The notes beneath the pieces were generated by a model. That model saw nothing but the letters and a program-made list of their open reading frames with translations, was not told where the DNA came from and did not search any database. This document shows, piece by piece, positions 46,615 through 61,145 of a DNA stretch of 64,000 bases. Source of the stretch: Arthrobacter pascens (GTDB taxonomy: Bacteria; Actinomycetota; Actinomycetes; Actinomycetales; Micrococcaceae). Location of the stretch: positions 1,674,001 to 1,738,000 of the forward strand of contig NZ_JAUSWY010000001.1 in assembly GCF_030815585.1 (NCBI RefSeq). The letters run 5' to 3'. Position 1 is the first letter of the stretch. Every line of letters begins with the position of its first letter. A program made the position numbers and the translations under genes.

Positions 46615-47898
46615 TCAGGAGCCAACAGCCGCCCGCAACGAGAGGATCCGGTGCAGTTGCTGCTGCTCCTCAACCTGGTGCAGCTGGACGTCGCGACCGC
46701 TCAGGATGCGCTGCCTGGTGAAAGCGAGCTGCGTCGCGGCCTTGAGGAAGGCCTTCATCTGCGGCCGGCGGTTGTAGCTGCCCGCCCAACCGAGTGCGGT
46801 GCGCCTGCCGCTTGAGGTGGCCAGCATGTCCACCTCAGTGGGAGTAAACCAACCCGCCGCTGCATACTCCAGCAGCCTCTGGCGGGTGAGGCGGTTCTCG
46901 GCAACCCGCAGCAGCACGATCCCGATGATGGCCAGCACAAAGATCGGCACTTGGAAGAGGATGTACTCACCCAGGAACCCCTGGCCCATGCTGTTCCACC
47001 GGTTATGCAGGAACATCGCGGGCATGAGGCCGATGGCAAACGCCGCTACTGACGCCCCGGTGTGCCAGCGGCGCGCCGCGAAGCCCATGATGAGCCCCGT
47101 GGTTCCCGTGAAGATTGCGTGCGCGAACGGAGACATCACGCCACGGAGCAGGAAGATCTGGGCAAGGTCAGTGGCGGGACTGGCCGACTCAGCAATGGCA
47201 CGGCCGAAGTAGAGGATGTTTTCCGTGAACGCGAAGCCGCCGGCAATGGTGAAGGCGAACACCACGCCGTCCACCGGCCCGTCGAAGTGTTTTCGAGCCA
47301 TCAGCAGGAGCAGCAGCAGGCCTAGTGACTTCGCGAACTCCTCCACCACTGGTGCCTGGACAGTGGCCATGTACGTCTGGAAGTCAGCCTCGTCAGAGAA
47401 CTGGAAAGTCAGGACAAAGAACGGCTGAATCAGCAGGGTGACGGCAACGGACACCGCCGCGCCCCAGGTGAAGGCAAAGAACAGCAGTCGCGTGGGCTCC
47501 GGCTCCCACCGGTCGATCACGTAAACAGCCAGGAGCACGGCGGAGAGCGGAATCAGCGAGGCCGTGAAACCCACCACGAAGCCGGCCGTACCAGTGTTTG
47601 CCAGGAGGAACGGCACCACCAGGAAAAGACTCAGGAACGCGAGGGCGCCACCGCCGATCGTCAGCGCCAGCAGGCCAGCGGAAGGCCGGCCGAGCCTACC
47701 GGAGGAACTGTGGCCGGGTGGCGGCATCAGAACAGGCATGGCATTGACGGGACCAGCCATGTTTCCGGGCGCCGGTCGGTAAAACCCCGGCTCCACATGG
47801 CCCATCCAGCTGGGATTGGCGTGGCTGGGAAGCGGGCCCGGCGGTCCGGACGGCCCGACAGGCTGCCCGGAAGGCTCCCGGTGATGGTGCATCGACAT
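46615..47898 (-). CDS. PrsW family intramembrane metalloprotease
   Basis: A 427-residue membrane protein. The first 70 residues are a Pro/Gly/His-rich cytoplasmic tail; about eight hydrophobic helices follow. The PrsW/CPBP-type active-site motifs are present: APVVEEFAKSLG (paired glutamates), GFAFTENILYF, PFAHAIFTG and FLHNRWN. PrsW in Bacillus cleaves an anti-sigma factor; the target here is unknown and no sigma/anti-sigma pair is adjacent. The C-terminal 90 residues are cytoplasmic and charged. The start is ATG 47898, with a second in-frame ATG at 47892. Confidence 0.9.
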   Translation of the reverse strand: MSMHHHREPSGQPVGPSGPPGPLPSHANPSWMGHVEPGFYRPAPGNMAGPVNAMPVLMPPPGHSSSGRLGRPSAGLLALTIGGGALAFLSLFLVVPFLLANTGTAGFVVGFTASLIPLSAVLLAVYVIDRWEPEPTRLLFFAFTWGAAVSVAVTLLIQPFFVLTFQFSDEADFQTYMATVQAPVVEEFAKSLGLLLLLLMARKHFDGPVDGVVFAFTIAGGFAFTENILYFGRAIAESASPATDLAQIFLLRGVMSPFAHAIFTGTTGLIMGFAARRWHTGASVAAFAIGLMPAMFLHNRWNSMGQGFLGEYILFQVPIFVLAIIGIVLLRVAENRLTRQRLLEYAAAGWFTPTEVDMLATSSGRRTALGWAGSYNRRPQMKAFLKAATQLAFTRQRILSGRDVQLHQVEEQQQLHRILSLRAAVGS

Positions 47899-48045
47899 AA
47901 GGGAAAGCCTATGGCGCCCTCAGCCTGCGTCCAAGGCCACACGCACGGCGAAAGCGCTGGAGTGTGACCAGTAACGCCCTGCTCCGGCGAGGGGACGGAG
48001 CGGCCGGTGTGGTAATTTTGAAACGCAAATGATCCTTTTTTAATT

Positions 48046-48061
48046 CCGTCCTGTGAGGCGG
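48046..48061 (+). promoter_or_regulatory. PyrR-binding hairpin in the pyrR leader
   Basis: CCGTCCTGTGAGGCGG contains GTCCTGTGAGGC, an exact match to the core RUCCNGNGAGGY of the PyrR anti-antiterminator consensus. It folds as CCG-(T)-CC with GG-CGG around a TGTGA loop. The hairpin ends 5 nt before the GGGGAGA ribosome-binding site of pyrR, and no terminator stem follows. UMP-bound PyrR would therefore be expected to block translation, as reported for mycobacterial pyrR, rather than cause attenuation. A TAATTT at 48013-48018 is a possible -10. Confidence 0.75.
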
Positions 48062-48079
48062 GGAAAGGGGAGACGAGCG

Positions 48080-48667
48080 TTGACTTCCGTCACCAGCGCA
48101 CCGGTTCCAGCCAGGGTTGTCCTCAACCAGGCGGACATTGACCGCGCACTTACTCGTATCGCCCATGAGATCCTCGAGGCCAACAAAGGCTCCAAGGACC
48201 TGGTCCTGCTGGGCATTCCGCGCCGCGGCTACCCACTGGCAGTCCGGCTGGCCCGCAAGATCGCCGCCGCGGACCCCGGCGTCGACGCCGCCGCCATCGT
48301 CGGCCAGCTGGACGTGACCATGTTCCGCGATGACCTTTCGCACCAGCCCACCCGGCCGCCGTATCCCACGCAGCTGCCGCGCACGGGAATCGACAACAAG
48401 GTTGTGGTGCTCATCGATGACGTCCTGTACTCGGGCCGCACCATCCGCGCCGCGCTGGACGCCATCATCGACCTCGGTCGTCCGCGCATCGTCCGGCTCG
48501 CCGTGCTGATCGACCGTGGCCACCGTGAACTTCCCATCCGGGCGGACCACGTGGGCAAGAACCTGCCCACCTCCTCCGCCGAAAAAGTCCGGGTCCGCCT
48601 CGAAGAGACGGACACCGACGGCGACGGCTCAGCAATTAACGAAGTGGTCATTGAGGGCGGCGCATGA
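48080..48667 (+). CDS. pyrR: pyrimidine operon regulator PyrR / uracil phosphoribosyltransferase
   Basis: PyrR binds pyr leader RNA when UMP is high and usually keeps weak uracil phosphoribosyltransferase activity. The 195-residue type I PRTase fold includes [17 protein letters not shown], the PRPP loop [17 protein letters not shown] and [22 protein letters not shown] 48080 ([10 protein letters not shown]) is preferred because GGGGAGA lies about 6 nt upstream; the in-frame GTG at 48053 falls inside the PyrR-binding hairpin and is unlikely. The end overlaps pyrB by 4 nt. Confidence 0.93.
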   Translation: MTSVTSAPVPARVVLNQADIDRALTRIAHEILEANKGSKDLVLLGIPRRGYPLAVRLARKIAAADPGVDAAAIVGQLDVTMFRDDLSHQPTRPPYPTQLPRTGIDNKVVVLIDDVLYSGRTIRAALDAIIDLGRPRIVRLAVLIDRGHRELPIRADHVGKNLPTSSAEKVRVRLEETDTDGDGSAINEVVIEGGA

Positions 48668-49692
48668 AGCACCTTCTCTCCACTGAAGACCTCAGCCTGG
48701 CCAACGCCGTCCGCATCCTTGACACCGCCGAGGAAATGGCGGCAGTGGGGGAGCGTGAAGTCAAAAAGCTGCCTGCCCTGCGCGGGCGCACCGTGGTAAA
48801 TCTCTTCTTCGAGGATTCCACCAGGACGCGGATCTCCTTCGAAGCAGCGGCAAAGCGGCTGTCCGCCGACGTGATCAACTTCGCCGCGAAAGGCTCCTCC
48901 GTCTCCAAGGGGGAGTCCCTCAAGGACACGGCCCAGACGCTGTCCGCCATGGGCGCTGACGCCGTCGTGATCCGACACTGGGCCTCCGGCGCGCCGCACC
49001 GGCTGGCCTCCACTGACTGGATTGACGCTGCCGTCATCAACGCCGGAGACGGCACGCACGAGCACCCCACCCAGGCGCTGCTGGATGCCTTCACCATGCG
49101 CCGGCACTGGGCGAAGCTGGCCGGTAACGCGTCCATCGGGGCGGACCTCAAGGGCATGCGGGTGGCAATCGCCGGGGACGTGCTGCACTCCCGCGTCGCA
49201 CGCTCCAACGTTTGGCTGCTGCGCACGCTTGGGGCGGAAGTCACCCTCGTGGCACCGCCTACCCTGCTGCCCATCGGCGTCGAGAAGTGGCCTTGCAAGG
49301 TGAGCTACAACATGGACGGAACCCTGGAACGGGGAGTGGACGCCGTGATGATGCTGCGCGTCCAGGGCGAGCGGATGAACGCCTCCTTCTTCCCTTCCAC
49401 CCGTGAATATTCCCGCCGCTGGGGATTCGATGACAACCGGCTCCGCGCACTGGACACCTTGGGCATGAAGGACACCATCATCATGCACCCCGGCCCCATG
49501 AACCGGGGCCTGGAAATTTCCGCTGCCGCCGCGGACTCGCCCCGTTCCACCGTGCTCGCACAGGTGCGCAACGGCGTGTCCGTCCGCATGGCCGCCCTGT
49601 ACCTGCTGCTCTCCGGTGATACCCGCGAACCAGCCACAACCCCTGGCGCCGAGCGTGCGATCGCCGCCCCTTCCAACAAGGAGAGCAACTGA
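48664..49692 (+). CDS. pyrB: aspartate carbamoyltransferase catalytic subunit
   Basis: PyrB condenses carbamoyl phosphate with aspartate in UMP synthesis. The 342-residue protein has the carbamoyl-phosphate motif [13 protein letters not shown] (STRTR at 52-56), [10 protein letters not shown] and the aspartate loop [10 protein letters not shown]. No pyrI regulatory subunit accompanies it, so control is probably through PyrR. Starts and stops overlap: ATGA with pyrR, TGATG with pyrC. Confidence 0.97.
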   Translation: MKHLLSTEDLSLANAVRILDTAEEMAAVGEREVKKLPALRGRTVVNLFFEDSTRTRISFEAAAKRLSADVINFAAKGSSVSKGESLKDTAQTLSAMGADAVVIRHWASGAPHRLASTDWIDAAVINAGDGTHEHPTQALLDAFTMRRHWAKLAGNASIGADLKGMRVAIAGDVLHSRVARSNVWLLRTLGAEVTLVAPPTLLPIGVEKWPCKVSYNMDGTLERGVDAVMMLRVQGERMNASFFPSTREYSRRWGFDDNRLRALDTLGMKDTIIMHPGPMNRGLEISAAAADSPRSTVLAQVRNGVSVRMAALYLLLSGDTREPATTPGAERAIAAPSNKESN

Positions 49693-51059
49693 TGGCTGAG
49701 AACAACGGAACGTATCTGATCCGCGGCGCTGCGGTCCTGGGATCCGGCGCCGAGGACCTGCTCACCCGCGATGGCGTCATTGCCGCACGCGGCACGGACC
49801 TTTCCGCTGACGGGGCCACCGTGATCGAGGCGGCCGGCCTGGTGGCGCTGCCGGGCATGGTGGACGTACACACGCACCTGCGCGAGCCCGGCCGTGAAGA
49901 CGCCGAAACTGTGGAAACCGGCACCCGCGCCGCTGCCTTGGGCGGCTTCACCGCCGTACATGCCATGGCCAACAGCACGCCGGTGGCAGACACCGCCGGT
50001 GTGGTGGAACAGGTCTACAGCCTGGGCCGGGCCGCGGGCTGGGTGGACGTCCGTCCCGTGGGCGCGGTGACGGTGGGCCTGGCCGGGGAACAGCTGGCGG
50101 AGCTCGGCGCGATGGCCGACTCCCGGGCCCAGGTCCGGATGTTCTCCGACGACGGCCTCTGCGTCCACGATCCGGTACTGATGCGCCGCGCCCTTGAGTA
50201 CGTCAAGGCGTTCGACGGCGTGGTGGCCCAGCACGCACAGGAACCCCGCCTCACTGCCGGGGCCCAGATGAACGAAGGCGAAGTTTCAGCAGTGCTGGGA
50301 CTCACCGGCTGGCCGGCAGTGGCGGAGGAAAGCATCATCGCCCGCGACGTGCTGCTGGCGCAGCACGTGGACTCCCGCCTGCACGTCTGCCATGTTTCCA
50401 CGGCCGGTTCCGTGGAGATCGTCCGCTGGGCCAAGGAACGCGGCATCAATGTCACCGCTGAGGTCACGCCCCACCACCTCCTGCTGACCGATGACCTGGT
50501 CCGCAGCTACGACCCCGTCTACAAGGTCAACCCGCCACTGCGCACCGACGCCGATGTGCAGGCACTGCGCGCAGGGCTGGCGGACGGAACCATCGACGTT
50601 GTGGGGACGGACCACGCCCCGCACCCCAGCGAACACAAGGAATGCGAATGGGCGCAGGCGGCCATGGGAATGACTGGCCTGGAGACCGCGCTCTCCGTGG
50701 TCCAGCACACCATGATTGAAACGGGGCTGATGAACTGGGCGGACTTTGCCCGCGTGACCTCCACAGCCCCGGCGCGGATCGGCCGGCTTGCCGACCAGGG
50801 GCGCCCGCTGGAAGCCGGCGAGCCGGCCAACGTCATCCTTGTGGATCCGGCCGCCCGCTGGACCGTGGATCCGTCCAAAATGGCAACGATGGGCCGCAAC
50901 TCTCCCTTTGCCGGCAGGGAACTCCCCGGCAAGGTGGTTGCCACCTTCTTCAAGGGCCACCCCACCGTGCTGGACGGCAAGCTCAACACGCCCTACCGGC
51001 ACGCGCCCTATCCGCACACAACTGCGACGTCCGCGGGTCCGGCGGGGGATGCCTCCTGA
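49692..51059 (+). CDS. pyrC: dihydroorotase
   Basis: A type I (multifunctional-lineage) zinc dihydroorotase of 455 residues, closing carbamoyl aspartate to dihydroorotate. Metal ligands are visible as H60 and H62 in DVHTHLREPGRED, a histidine in HAQEPR, LHVCHVSTAGS and the catalytic DHAPHP. It overlaps pyrB and the following membrane-protein gene by one base at each end (TGATG). Confidence 0.96.
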   Translation: MAENNGTYLIRGAAVLGSGAEDLLTRDGVIAARGTDLSADGATVIEAAGLVALPGMVDVHTHLREPGREDAETVETGTRAAALGGFTAVHAMANSTPVADTAGVVEQVYSLGRAAGWVDVRPVGAVTVGLAGEQLAELGAMADSRAQVRMFSDDGLCVHDPVLMRRALEYVKAFDGVVAQHAQEPRLTAGAQMNEGEVSAVLGLTGWPAVAEESIIARDVLLAQHVDSRLHVCHVSTAGSVEIVRWAKERGINVTAEVTPHHLLLTDDLVRSYDPVYKVNPPLRTDADVQALRAGLADGTIDVVGTDHAPHPSEHKECEWAQAAMGMTGLETALSVVQHTMIETGLMNWADFARVTSTAPARIGRLADQGRPLEAGEPANVILVDPAARWTVDPSKMATMGRNSPFAGRELPGKVVATFFKGHPTVLDGKLNTPYRHAPYPHTTATSAGPAGDAS

Positions 51060-51577
51060 TGGAAAAAATCCTGCCCGGCCTGGCCATGCTGGCCATCATC
51101 GGAGTCGTTTTCGCCCTGATCTGGATCGGCTGGCGCAACCGCCTCAGGCGGCAGTCCGACGTCGAACAGTTGCCTGCCCTGCCCGGGGCGCCCGGGGCGC
51201 CGCTCCTCAGTGCGGAGGGCCAGTATGTTGCCTCAACCACCGCCGGTGACTGGCTGGACCGGATCGCCGTGCACAGCCTCGGAATCCGGACCAATGCGGT
51301 TCTCAGCGTGTACCCCCATGGGGTCCTCTTCGACAGGTCAGGCGCGCCGGCGGTCTACATTCCGGCGGCTGATCTGACAGCCATCCGGCAGGACAGCGGC
51401 ATGGCTGGCAAGTTCGTGGAAAAGGACGGCCTCCTGGTGGTCAGGTGGAAGCTCGGCACCCACGAGCTGGACACGGGCTTCCGGACACGCCGCGCCGCCG
51501 AAAAGAACATGCTCTTTGAATCCCTTCAGCAATTGATCCCTGCAGCCCCCCAGGCAGGTCCCCATAGTGGAAAGTAA
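51059..51577 (+). CDS. PH-like domain membrane protein of the pyr operon
   Basis: A 172-residue protein with one N-terminal transmembrane helix ([21 protein letters not shown]) and a cytoplasmic beta-rich region ([22 protein letters not shown]) that resembles the PH-like fold annotated for this locus in other actinobacteria. The same slot between pyrC and carA is held by Rv1382 in Mycobacterium tuberculosis. The function is unknown; the invariant position inside the pyr operon suggests a link to pyrimidine synthesis or only co-inheritance. The ATG overlaps the pyrC stop. Confidence 0.85.
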   Translation: MEKILPGLAMLAIIGVVFALIWIGWRNRLRRQSDVEQLPALPGAPGAPLLSAEGQYVASTTAGDWLDRIAVHSLGIRTNAVLSVYPHGVLFDRSGAPAVYIPAADLTAIRQDSGMAGKFVEKDGLLVVRWKLGTHELDTGFRTRRAAEKNMLFESLQQLIPAAPQAGPHSGK

Positions 51578-51581
51578 TACA

Positions 51582-52915
51582 GTGACAGCAACAGAAGTGA
51601 CAGCAATCGCAGCCACTGCGCCGCAACCAGCAGTTTCCACGCCGGCGGCGCTGGTCCTTGAGGATGGCCGCATTTTCCGCGGAAGCAGCTACGGAGCCAC
51701 CGGCACGGCCCTGGGCGAAGCGGTCTTCGCCACCGGAATGACCGGCTACCAGGAGACCATCACGGATCCCTCCTACGCCCGCCAGCTGGTGGTGCAGACG
51801 GCGCCCCACATCGGCAACACCGGCGTCAACAGCGAGGACGCCGAGTCCCGCCGCATCTGGGTGGCCGGCTACATTGTCAGGGACGCCGCACGCCGGCCGT
51901 CCAACTGGCGCTCTGAGCGCAGTTTGGACGATGAGCTCGTCCAGCAGGGAATCGTCGGTATCCAGGGTGTGGATACCCGGGCCATCACCCGGCACCTGCG
52001 CGAACACAAGACCATGCGGGCCGGCATCTTTTCCGGCGATGCTGCCCAGGCCACTGACAAGGAACTCCTCAGCGCCGTCCTGGCCAGCGCCCCGATGGAA
52101 GGTGCGCGCCTGGCCGAAGAGGTCAGCGTCGACGAGGCCTACGCGGTGGAACCGAAGGACCACGGCTGGGAGGGCGAGCCGCGCTTGAGCATCGCCGCCA
52201 TCGACCTGGGCATCAAGGCCATGACGCCCATCCGCTTCGCGGAACGCGGCGTCCGCGTCCACGTCCTGCCTGCCACCGCCACCCTGGACGACGTCAAGGC
52301 AGTCAATCCTGACGGCTTCTTCATGTCCAACGGTCCGGGCGACCCCGCCACCGCGGACGCCCAGGTCAAGCTGCTGCGCTCCGTGCTGGATGAGAAGCTG
52401 CCGTACTTCGGCATCTGCTTCGGCAACCAGATCCTGGGGCGCGCGCTGGGCTTCGGCACGTACAAGCTGCGCTACGGCCACCGCGGTATCAACCAGCCGG
52501 TGATGGACCGCCGCACCGGCAAGGTGGAGATCACCTCGCAGAACCATGGCTTCGCCGTGGACGCACCGCTCGACGGCGCCACGCAGGCCCCGGAGGAACG
52601 CTACGGCCGCGTTGAGGTCAGCCACGTGAGCCTCAACGACGACGTCGTGGAGGGCCTGGCATGCCTTGATATCCCGGCCTTCTCGGTCCAGTACCACCCC
52701 GAGGCAGCCGCTGGCCCGCACGACGCCGCGTATCTCTTCGACCGCTTCATCGACCTGATGGAGGGCACCCGCGACGGCAGGACAGCCAACCTGTCCGGAG
52801 AGCCGGTGGACGCAGCGCATCCCGCAGCCGGAACGAACGCAGCCGGAACGAACGCAGCCGGAACGAATGCGGACGCACAACACAAGACTGACAACAAGAC
52901 TGAGGACAAGAAGTA

Positions 52916-52916
<1 letters not shown>
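51582..52916 (+). CDS. carA: carbamoyl phosphate synthase small subunit
   Basis: CarA is the glutaminase that feeds ammonia to CarB. The 444-residue protein has the N-terminal [18 protein letters not shown] domain and a class I amidotransferase domain with the nucleophile in [20 protein letters not shown], and [12 protein letters not shown] with the catalytic His-Glu. GTG 51582 is preferred: GGAAAG lies about 8 nt upstream; the in-frame GTG at 51567 is an alternative. The last 35 residues are a non-conserved tail with three AAGTN repeats. The stop overlaps carB (TAATG). Confidence 0.95.
52824..52868 (+). repeat. 15-bp tandem repeat in the carA 3' end
   Basis: Three in-frame copies of GCAGCCGGAACGAAC (52824-52838, 52839-52853, 52854-52868, the last with one change) encode AAGTN three times in the disordered CarA tail. 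Confidence 0.92.
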
Positions 52917-56222
<3,306 letters not shown>

Positions 56223-56230
<8 letters not shown>

Positions 56231-57092
56231 CGCCGGATCCACAGTGACCAACTCCGCCCGGGAGCCGTTCGGCTCCCGGCTGGGGGCGGCCATGGCGGCC
56301 CGCGGGCCGCTGTGCGTGGGCATTGACCCGCACCCTGCGCTCCTGAAGGGCTGGGGCCTGGACGACGACGCCGCCGGACTGAGGCGCTTTTCGCTGACGG
56401 TCCTGGAGGCGGTCGGTTCGCTCGCTGCCGCGGTCAAGCCGCAGGTGGCGCTCTACGAGCGCCACGGCTCGGCTGGGATGGCCATCCTCGAGGAACTCCT
56501 GGCTGCCGCCCGGGATGAGGCAGTGCTCACCATTGCCGATGCCAAGCGCGGCGACATCGGCTCCACCATGGCGGCCTATGCGGACGCCTGGCTGCGGGAC
56601 GGGTCGGCGCTGGCCGCCGACTCGGTGACCCTCAGCCCTTACCTCGGGTTCGAGTCCCTCCGCCCGGCCCTGGACCTTGCGGCAGACACCGGCCGCGGTG
56701 TGTTTGTTCTCGCACTGACGTCCAATCCTGAAGGCGCCTCCGTCCAGCACATCGGCGGAACCGACTCCGTGGCGCGCCGGGTCACCGAAGCGGCGGCCGT
56801 CGAAAACCGCCGGTACCCGGGCTCCCTGGGCTCCGTGGGGCTGGTGGTCGGCGCCACGGTGGGATCGGCGTTGTCTGAACTGGAGCTGGACCTCGAAGCC
56901 GTTCGCGGCCCCATCCTTGCTCCCGGCCTCGGCGCCCAGGGGGCAACCCCGGCGGACCTGCGCAGAACTTTCGCGTCCGCTTACCCCCAGGTGCTGGGAA
57001 CGTCCAGCCGCGATATCCTCTCTGCCGGCCCGGGAATCCAGGGACTCCGCGATGCCGCGCTGCGCACTCTTGACGGGCTCCGCGGGGAGTAG
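56223..57092 (+). CDS. pyrF: orotidine 5'-phosphate decarboxylase, type 2
   Basis: PyrF decarboxylates OMP to UMP. The 289-residue protein is the longer mycobacterial-type variant, with [28 protein letters not shown], the catalytic [15 protein letters not shown] and the phosphate-binding [18 protein letters not shown] 56223 lies inside the carB end, so translation is coupled. pyrD and pyrE are not in the window. Confidence 0.95.
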
Positions 57093-57202
57093 GCGCCCGT
57101 TTCCCGGGATGCATTGATTCGCTGGTCACCAAAGAGTAGGTTTCAGGAAAAGTCCAACGGCGGCCGCCTTGGACCGACCCGACGAATCCGGGGGTGTCCT
57201 CC

Positions 57203-57520
57203 ATGAGCCTGCGACCCTTATCCGCGTCGGAACGTGCTGATGCCCTGAACAAGGCGGCGGCTGCCCGGTCCGCCAGGGCGGCGGCCAAAGAACGCCTGAA
57301 GAACGGTGAGACTACCGCCGCGGACATCATCAGCTCTGCAGCCCAGGACGACGCCTTGGCACGACTGCGGGTGGTTGAGCTGCTGGAAGCCCTGCCCGGC
57401 ATCGGAAAGGTCCGGGCTGCTGCCATCATGGACCAGTTGGGCATAGCGGCATCGCGGCGGGTCAGGGGGCTGGGCATCCACCAGCGTCAGGCGCTGGTAG
57501 ATTTTATAGACGAGAAGTAG
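57203..57520 (+). CDS. mihF: integration host factor, actinobacterial type (mIHF)
   Basis: A 105-residue nucleoid protein of the actinobacterial IHF family, unrelated to HU/IHF of Proteobacteria. It has a basic helical N-terminus ([25 protein letters not shown]) and the helix-two-turns-helix DNA-binding core [35 protein letters not shown] 57203 is preferred because GGGGG lies about 8 nt upstream; GTG 57194 would overlap that site. pyrF-mihF-gmk-rpoZ is the standard actinobacterial order. A 110-bp gap before it may hold its own promoter. Confidence 0.93.
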   Translation: MSLRPLSASERADALNKAAAARSARAAAKERLKNGETTAADIISSAAQDDALARLRVVELLEALPGIGKVRAAAIMDQLGIAASRRVRGLGIHQRQALVDFIDEK

Positions 57521-57566
57521 GGCGGTCCTTCGCCGCCTGAATCCGAACTGCGCCGCAAAGGAATAC

Positions 57567-58139
57567 GTGAGCAAGAAACCTGGACTGACAGTCCTCGCTG
57601 GTCCGACGGCTGTTGGCAAAGGCACCGTGTCCACTTACATCCGGGACAACTACCCCGGCGTCTGGCTGTCCGTATCAGCCACCACCCGCGCGCCGCGCCC
57701 CGGGGAACGGGACGGGGTGCATTACTTCTTCAAGACCGCCGAGGAATTCGACCGGCTGATTGAAGAGGGTGAGCTTCTGGAGTGGGCGGTGGTCCACGGC
57801 AGGAACCGCTACGGTACCCTCCGGAGCACTGTGGACCAGGCAATCGCCGACGGCCGGTCCGTGCTGCTGGAGATCGACCTGCAGGGCGCACGCCAAGTCA
57901 AGGAAGCCGTCCCGGAGGCGCAGTTCGTCTTCCTGGCACCTCCCAGCTGGGACGAAATGGTGCGCCGGCTGGTGGGCCGCGGGACGGAAACAGCGGAGGA
58001 ACAGCAGCAAAGGCTGGAAACCGCTAAACTAGAACTTGCCGCTGAACCGGAGTTCGACCACACCGTCATCAATGATGACGTTCGCCGGGCAGCGGACGAG
58101 CTTGTTTCACTCATGGGGCTGACCCCGAACCCGCGCTAG
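57567..58139 (+). CDS. gmk: guanylate kinase
   Basis: A 190-residue kinase that converts GMP to GDP. It has the P-loop [14 protein letters not shown], the GMP-binding [20 protein letters not shown] and [14 protein letters not shown], and [18 protein letters not shown] residues of the LID region. A GTG start follows AAAGG at about 57555-57559. rpoZ follows 39 nt downstream. Confidence 0.97.
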   Translation: MSKKPGLTVLAGPTAVGKGTVSTYIRDNYPGVWLSVSATTRAPRPGERDGVHYFFKTAEEFDRLIEEGELLEWAVVHGRNRYGTLRSTVDQAIADGRSVLLEIDLQGARQVKEAVPEAQFVFLAPPSWDEMVRRLVGRGTETAEEQQQRLETAKLELAAEPEFDHTVINDDVRRAADELVSLMGLTPNPR

Positions 58140-58178
58140 GCGCAGGAACGCGTCGGCCCGTTAGAATTTGGAGAATTC

Positions 58179-58439
58179 GTGTCCACGAACCTTGAAGGCA
58201 TCATCAACCCGCCGATCGACTCGCTGCTTGAGGCAGCTGATTCAAAGTACGGCCTGGTGATCTTCGGTGCCAAGCGTGCACGTCAGATCAACGCTTACTA
58301 CGCCCAGCTGCACGAGGGCCTGTTCGAATACGTCGGCCCGCTGGTCGACACCAAGCTGAACGAGAAGTCGCTGTCCATCGCCCTGCGCGAAATCAACGAA
58401 GGCAAACTCGTTTCCACGCCGATCGAACCTGCAGAGTAA
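58179..58439 (+). CDS. rpoZ: DNA-directed RNA polymerase omega subunit
   Basis: An 86-residue omega subunit that stabilises the beta-prime subunit. It has the conserved [31 protein letters not shown] and a C-terminal [18 protein letters not shown] start; a GGAGAA lies 7-12 nt upstream. Confidence 0.97.
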   Translation: MSTNLEGIINPPIDSLLEAADSKYGLVIFGAKRARQINAYYAQLHEGLFEYVGPLVDTKLNEKSLSIALREINEGKLVSTPIEPAE

Positions 58440-58490
58440 AACCGCAGTTCAGTAGCAAGACCAGACAGACTGCCTGTTGACGGAGGTCAC

Positions 58491-59723
58491 GTGCGCATAG
58501 TCCTCGGAGTCGGGGGAGGGATTGCCGCCTACAAGGTGGCATCGCTCCTCCGGCTTTTTACTGAAGCCGGCCATGACGTGACCGTGATACCCACCGAAGC
58601 CGCCACCCGCTTTGTTGGGGTCGCCACCTGGGAGGCCCTTTCTGGCAACCCGGTCAGCAACAGCGTCTTTGACGACGTCCACCAGGTCAACCACGTCCGG
58701 CTGGGACATGAGGCGGACCTGATCGTGGTGGCGCCGGCGACGGCGGACCTCATGGCCCGCGCCGCGACCGGGCAGGCCAACGATCTGCTCACCAACACCC
58801 TCCTGATGGCCCGGGGCCCCGTTCTTTTCGCCCCCGCGATGCACACTGAGATGTGGCTGCACGCGGCCACCCGCGCCAATGTGGAGACGTTGCGCGGCCG
58901 CGGCATCGCCGTGCTTGATCCGGCCAGCGGCCGGTTGACCGGTGCCGACTCCGGACCCGGCCGCCTGCCGGAGCCGGAGGCGATTTTCGACGCCGCCATG
59001 GCCCTTGCCCAGGGCCGGTCCGACTACCAGCTTCCTTTGGCCGGGCGGACCGTCACCATCAGCGCCGGCGGCACCAGGGAGCCACTGGATCCCGTGCGTT
59101 TCCTCGGAAACCGGTCCTCCGGCAAACAGGGCGTCGCCTTGGCTGTCGCCGCCCGCAACGCCGGCGCTTCCGTCCGGTTGCTGGCGGCGCATATGGACGT
59201 GCCGGCGCCGGCCGGTGTCGAAGTCGTGACAGTGGAAACCGCGCTGCAGCTACGGGAAGCCGCGGTGGCAGCGGCGGCGGACTCCGACGTCGTGATCATG
59301 GCTGCAGCGGTGGCCGACTTCCGTCCTGCGGAGATTTCCGACACAAAAATCAAAAAACGCGATGACACCGCCGATCCGGTCCTTGCATTGGTGCGGAACC
59401 CCGACATCCTGCAGGAACTGGTGGAACTCCGGGGTGATTCCCGGCGCAGCCAACTCATTGTGGGCTTCGCTGCAGAGACCGGCGACGGCAACGGGGATGT
59501 GCTGGCTTACGCCGAAGCCAAACTTGAGCGCAAGGGGTGCGACCTGCTGGTGGTCAACCACGTGGGGACCGACAAGGTCTTCGGCCAGGACACCAACTCC
59601 GTAGTCATCCTGGCGCGCTCGGGCTCCGAACCGCAACTGGCATCAGGAACCAAGAGCGAGGTCGCGTCCGCAGTCATCACCCGGATCGGCTTCGAGCTGA
59701 ACCACGTTTCGCCCCGGGCCTGA
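58491..59723 (+). CDS. coaBC: bifunctional CoaBC: PPC synthetase / PPC decarboxylase
   Basis: CoaBC makes phosphopantothenoylcysteine and decarboxylates it in coenzyme A synthesis. The N-terminal flavin-dependent CoaC half (about 1-180) starts RIVLGVGGGIAAYK and has the catalytic histidine in VNHVRLGHEADL and the FAPAMHTEMW loop, the actinobacterial form of the usual PAMNxxMW. The CoaB half has TISAGGTREPLDPVRFLGNRSSGKQG, MAAAVADFRP and the KIKK CTP-binding loop. GTG start with GGAGG about 6-7 nt upstream. Confidence 0.96.
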   Translation: MRIVLGVGGGIAAYKVASLLRLFTEAGHDVTVIPTEAATRFVGVATWEALSGNPVSNSVFDDVHQVNHVRLGHEADLIVVAPATADLMARAATGQANDLLTNTLLMARGPVLFAPAMHTEMWLHAATRANVETLRGRGIAVLDPASGRLTGADSGPGRLPEPEAIFDAAMALAQGRSDYQLPLAGRTVTISAGGTREPLDPVRFLGNRSSGKQGVALAVAARNAGASVRLLAAHMDVPAPAGVEVVTVETALQLREAAVAAAADSDVVIMAAAVADFRPAEISDTKIKKRDDTADPVLALVRNPDILQELVELRGDSRRSQLIVGFAAETGDGNGDVLAYAEAKLERKGCDLLVVNHVGTDKVFGQDTNSVVILARSGSEPQLASGTKSEVASAVITRIGFELNHVSPRA

Positions 59724-59789
59724 CGCCCGGCCACGCTCCGTTTCCTTAGCACGGGGACACATGGTGCCGGGGGTCCGATTCCCAACCAG

Positions 59790-59795
59790 TAAGGT
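59790..59795 (+). promoter_or_regulatory. -10 hexamer TAAGGT of a leaderless metK transcript
   Basis: TAAGGT fits TANNNT and is followed by six nucleotides and the metK GTG. No ribosome-binding site separates them. The 78-bp gap contains no SAM riboswitch that I can recognise. Confidence 0.5.
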
Positions 59796-59801
59796 AGTTG
59801 A

Positions 59802-61037
<1,236 letters not shown>

Positions 61038-61145
61038 CGCATCCCGCCAGCTGCCGGAATGTCGGTGCCACGTGCTTTGCTGGTCATAGCCACTCAGGAG
61101 GGAACCAGCCTGATCCGCGCGGGATGTTGAACGGAGGTAGCCGCA

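Noticed and set aside
59724..59801. SAM riboswitch before metK
   Set aside because: The gap is 78 bp with no kink-turn or SAM-binding core that I can recognise, and a -10 element lies 6 nt before the start.
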